This document shows positions 60,501-64,000 of a stretch of 64,000 bases of DNA, piece by piece (positions within the stretch are counted from its first letter, which is position 1; each line of letters starts with the position of its first letter). Below the pieces are notes generated by a model. The model was not told where the DNA came from. It saw only the letters and a program-made list of their open reading frames with translations, and made no database searches. Origin of the DNA: Epiperipatus broadwayi (Eukaryota > Onychophora > Udeonychophora > Euonychophora > Peripatidae); NCBI GenBank assembly GCA_028023455.1, contig JAQFVV010000012.1, positions 11,134,499 to 11,198,498 on the forward strand, read 5' to 3'. A program made the position numbers and the translations under genes.

Positions 60501-60641
60501 ATCATTTTCCTGTGTTTTTTTTTTTTTAAGTGTCATAGCATCGGCCGGGACGCGAACCCGCAAACCGGGCAACTGCCTGCAAGTGCAAGGCAGTCGCGCT
60601 GACCTCTCGACCACCAATGCAAGACATCATTTTCCTGTGTT
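60501..60641 (-). mobile_element. tRNA-derived SINE (copy 4) with 16-bp target-site duplication
   Basis: tRNA-like head on the minus strand, 60620 to 60538 (83 nt): acceptor GCATTGG with CCGATGC, TGGTCGAGAGGTCAGCGCGA, an anticodon stem with the same enlarged loop as copy 1, and GGTTCGCGTCC (B box). Then TATGACACTT and an A-run of about 15. A perfect 16-bp direct repeat, ATCATTTTCCTGTGTT (60501-60516, 60626-60641), flanks it, which is strong evidence of retroposition. It is the best preserved copy in the window. Confidence 0.92.
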
Positions 60642-63600
60642 AATAGTAAATCATATTACAATTTCCACAACTAATTTTATACAGTATATTATTACTTTTT
60701 TATATTTTATATTTTATTTTATAATTATATATTAATTTATCTAGATTTTTTATTATTTGATCATCCTATATTTAAGCCTTTATCTATGCAACTTTTATCA
60801 ATGTAACCATAAAATCGTAATTAAATATAAAATTGAGATGGAAGTAACTATTTATTCACATTAAGCTAAAATTATAAATAATCAAATATCAATAAATTAT
60901 GAAAAGTAAGTAATAATACCATCCAGTATTTTACCTCTCTTAATATTTCATCTTAGTTTATTGACTTTATAAATCAAAAAGTGAAATATGTATATTAGTT
61001 TGATTTATGTATAGTGAAAATGCTCTGAAATCATTAACTATTTAGAGGATCAAAGTCAATTACCATTGGTTAAGCATATTTTGTTAGTAGTAGCAGTTAA
61101 TTCCATTTCAATTTTTAATTAATATATTGTAAATTTTAGGACAATATGAAAGGTTTATTATTTTGTATTAGAATTGTTATTATTTTAAATGGAGATATTA
61201 TTATTATTATTTAATTTGGATGTATTATAATTATATTTTTAATATTTTTGGGTTTATATATAAAATATAAAAAAGAAATAGTATATAAAATTAATTGTGG
61301 AAATTGTATTGTCATATATTAAGAAACATACAGGGAACCAATTAGATGAAAGAGCAAAATAGCATAATTCAATTAATAAAAAAGAGGATAAATCTTCCAT
61401 ATATATTCACTATTTAGCAGATTGACCTATAATAGATTATATAAAAATATTAAACCTTTAAAATACTTTAAACAATCTAATAGAAGAAAAATGCATGAAA
61501 CTAATTATATTAAACTACAATAAAGATTATTACATGTATATAATATTAGTAAATTTAATTAATAATTGGTCAATTAAAAATGAATAGAAAATGATGAAAT
61601 ATATATATATTGTAATGGTACAGATGTGTGGTAAAATGGAATATGAAAACATCAGCATCCAAAGTCAAAAATCATATCAATAAGTTATAAATATATATAT
61701 CACCAGCACTAATCATTAAAAAAATAAACAGTCATCCTTTGTGACTGGAATTGAAAGAGGCACTTTATATTTAGGCTAATCATCTAGCCAATATAAAAAA
61801 TTTATGGGATAATATAAAAGTAATAATCTGCATGCACATATGTAAGTGCTAAAGTTATAAAATACACATTTAAAAAATGTTGAGATTAAGATATGATGAT
61901 CATCAATTCTCTGGGTTATACGGTACAATGAGTGTACTGGCCATCATAAAATAATAACTACAATAAAGTGAGTGAACTTTAAAAATGATCTTTATATTTG
62001 CACCATCCAAATTATTATACAAAAATAATATGGATGTCCAAATCTCCACATATAGATTGTAAACACCATTATTGTTCGAACTAGTATGGAATACAGGGAT
62101 TCTACGGAACTGTAAATGTGAACAAAAAAAAAATCAAATATAATTGATAATTAAAATAATAATAAAAATGATATTAAACGTCTGATAAATATTATCCATA
62201 CAAATAAATTATTCTGATTTTGATTCACAGATTGATAAACAAACGATACAGGTAGCATTATATATAGATCAGATATACAAATTGTAACATATCTATATGC
62301 AAATATCTATATGCACATACATAAATGTCCAAGAACATAAAATATTCTACTTATTACTATACCCATAAAAACTATACTATTATAAAACATAAATGCATGT
62401 TTACATACAGATAAATATCATGCATTATAATAACAAATAATATTACATTAAACATATACAAAATATGCATACACATATACACATACTGCAATATAAAATA
62501 AAATATTTTGATTCCTGATTCTAATTACTTTCACCTTATAACAAGTTACTTTTAAAAATGTTAAATAAGTTTTTTTTTTTTAAAAAAGACAGAAAATATT
62601 ACTTTTTTGAAAATCCTGTATAAAGTTATTTTTTTCAGATTGTGCTTGAAACAGCTTGGAAACATTCTGCTTTAAAGTTCTTTGTTTCTAACTTTTGTCC
62701 TCTAATTTTAAGAGTTTCTTAAATTTATTTCCATGGTTTTTTTAATTTCATTCAAAATTACTTATTCTTAATTATTATCTCTGATGTTAAATATTTTCTT
62801 ATAGGCAATAAGTAAAAATAGACTTTCTTTAACTATAGAACTAGTGACTGAAATACAGTATATCATTATCACTATATTTCATTCACCAGCTAATTTTTTC
62901 CATCAATGCTTAATATCATTACTCTCGTGAAATAAAGATTAGCATGGGCAATCTATATACAACTGGCAGTAATTTTTCACCTATGCTTCTTTGCATATAT
63001 AATGACCCAGCACATGTATAAAACATAACATGATAGTCTCTCAGTAACCTAACCTATTACAATCATCAGATAAATGGTGGTTAGTTAGTCCTAACTCAGC
63101 CTCTATAGTTTGGCAGATCTCAGACAGACAAGAAGTCTAGCACTCACATATGAATTATGAACAACAGAAAAGTTGTCCCTTCATTCCATGTGAGTTCTAA
63201 CTGACTGACATGAAACTAGCATCAACTGGCTTGCACTCTCTCAATATCTGCATTCTCTTTATAACTTTATAATATAGCCTATCATCACTCTATCTAAATC
63301 TACTATTTATAGTCTACAAAGAAATCTCAAAAACAGGGTAATAAAGTATTTTTCCATCCTAATAAATAAATAAAAAACTTAATTTAATTACATTGTCTTT
63401 TTTAATTCACATTAATTCAAACCAATTAGTTAAAAAATTTTTTATTTCTTTGACTAAAAACAGATTATAGAATTGATTAAAATCAAAGTATATTATAAAT
63501 AAAGAAAAATAAGCAATCTATTTCCAAAAATATTTTACATTTATCAAAACTAACAGAGTCTTAATTAAAAAAAAGTTTCTTACTTAATCCAAGTAAAAAT

Positions 63601-63842
63601 AATTATAATAGAATTTTATAATTAATATTTATTACAAAATGAAAACAAACTTGTTTTAGATTTTTTTTTTCTTTTTATCAGAATTAAATAAAACATTAAA
63701 AAGACCATTTTTTATGTTTAATTTTAAATAATTTATAAAATATTTTTAAATATCAAAATTATTATTCAACCATTAATCTATTATTCCAATGTATATTAAA
63801 ATAGAAGTATATTGTCTATACTGAATTTAATATAATTTTATA
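60642..63842. other. AT-rich spacer
   Basis: AT-rich with AT dinucleotide runs. 61900-62110 and 63000-63300 have slightly more mixed composition but no readable frame, motif or terminal repeat. Confidence 0.5.
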
Positions 63843-64000
63843 ACTGATTTGAACTCAGCTTTTCCCTACAGCTATCCACTCCATCTTATATAACTCATAC
63901 ACACGACTACATACATGTAAAAAAGATAAATGATCTCCAATATACATATTTTATACTGAACCAGCACTAATCAGTTGGTCCAGATCATCATCTCCCACAC
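63843..64000 (+). mobile_element. Foldback family copy, cut by window end
   Basis: Starts GATTTGAACTCAGCTTTTCC and continues in the same order as 51569 onward, including AACCAGCACTAATCAGTTGG and TCATCTCCCACAC, to the last base. The rest lies outside the window. Confidence 0.85.

Overview
The window looks like nuclear DNA of a multicellular animal with an AT-rich, repeat-rich genome, most likely an invertebrate. It has no bacterial-style operons and no long intact host gene. It holds long AT-rich spacers, a large minisatellite, LINEs of at least two types, tRNA-derived SINEs, foldback repeats and decayed DNA transposons of the Merlin, Tc1/mariner and pogo types. I cannot name the species. All calls come from reading the sequence; no database search was run.

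Layout. 1-5944: a 14-bp minisatellite array (unit CATCCATTCCATGA and variants). 5945-13975: AT-rich DNA with a decayed RTE-like LINE (about 6780-9692), a SINE with target-site duplications (11308-11439) and a 137-bp tandem duplication. 13976-19828: a second array of the same minisatellite. Its left edge lies in a SINE tail and its right edge in the endonuclease ORF of a second LINE (19826-20765, minus strand). 21120-22510: the best candidate for a host gene start, with a promoter-like block, a splice donor and a short coding exon that ends in a good donor; no later exon could be assigned. 23849-25109: a foldback repeat and a Merlin transposase remnant. 31185-32420: a mariner remnant. 33626-33745: a long hairpin. 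36835-40344: a nearly intact non-LTR retrotransposon, open except for two frameshifts in A-runs. 40345-41476: a foldback repeat cluster and an AAT microsatellite. 41570-42250: a very decayed RTE reverse transcriptase. 42571-43139: a SINE and a GIY-YIG-like remnant. 46313-46811: a second 5'-only piece of the same LINE as at 20 kb. 48743-50575 and 51551-52065: more copies of the foldback family, one with a perfect 18-bp target-site duplication. 54265-55370: an RTE reverse transcriptase 3' half. 55655-56700: a second Tc1/mariner-type transposase remnant. 57078-60152: two copies of another foldback element around a pogo-like remnant. 60501-60641: a SINE with a perfect 16-bp target-site duplication. 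The last 160 bp begin another copy of the 40-kb foldback family.

How the parts work together: almost everything recognisable is mobile DNA or its products. The LINEs would supply the endonuclease and reverse transcriptase that the SINEs, and possibly the foldback family, need for copying. The target-site duplications fit that. The minisatellite is non-coding in origin, although its minus strand reads open in all three frames, so the many repeat-peptide ORFs there should not be taken as genes.
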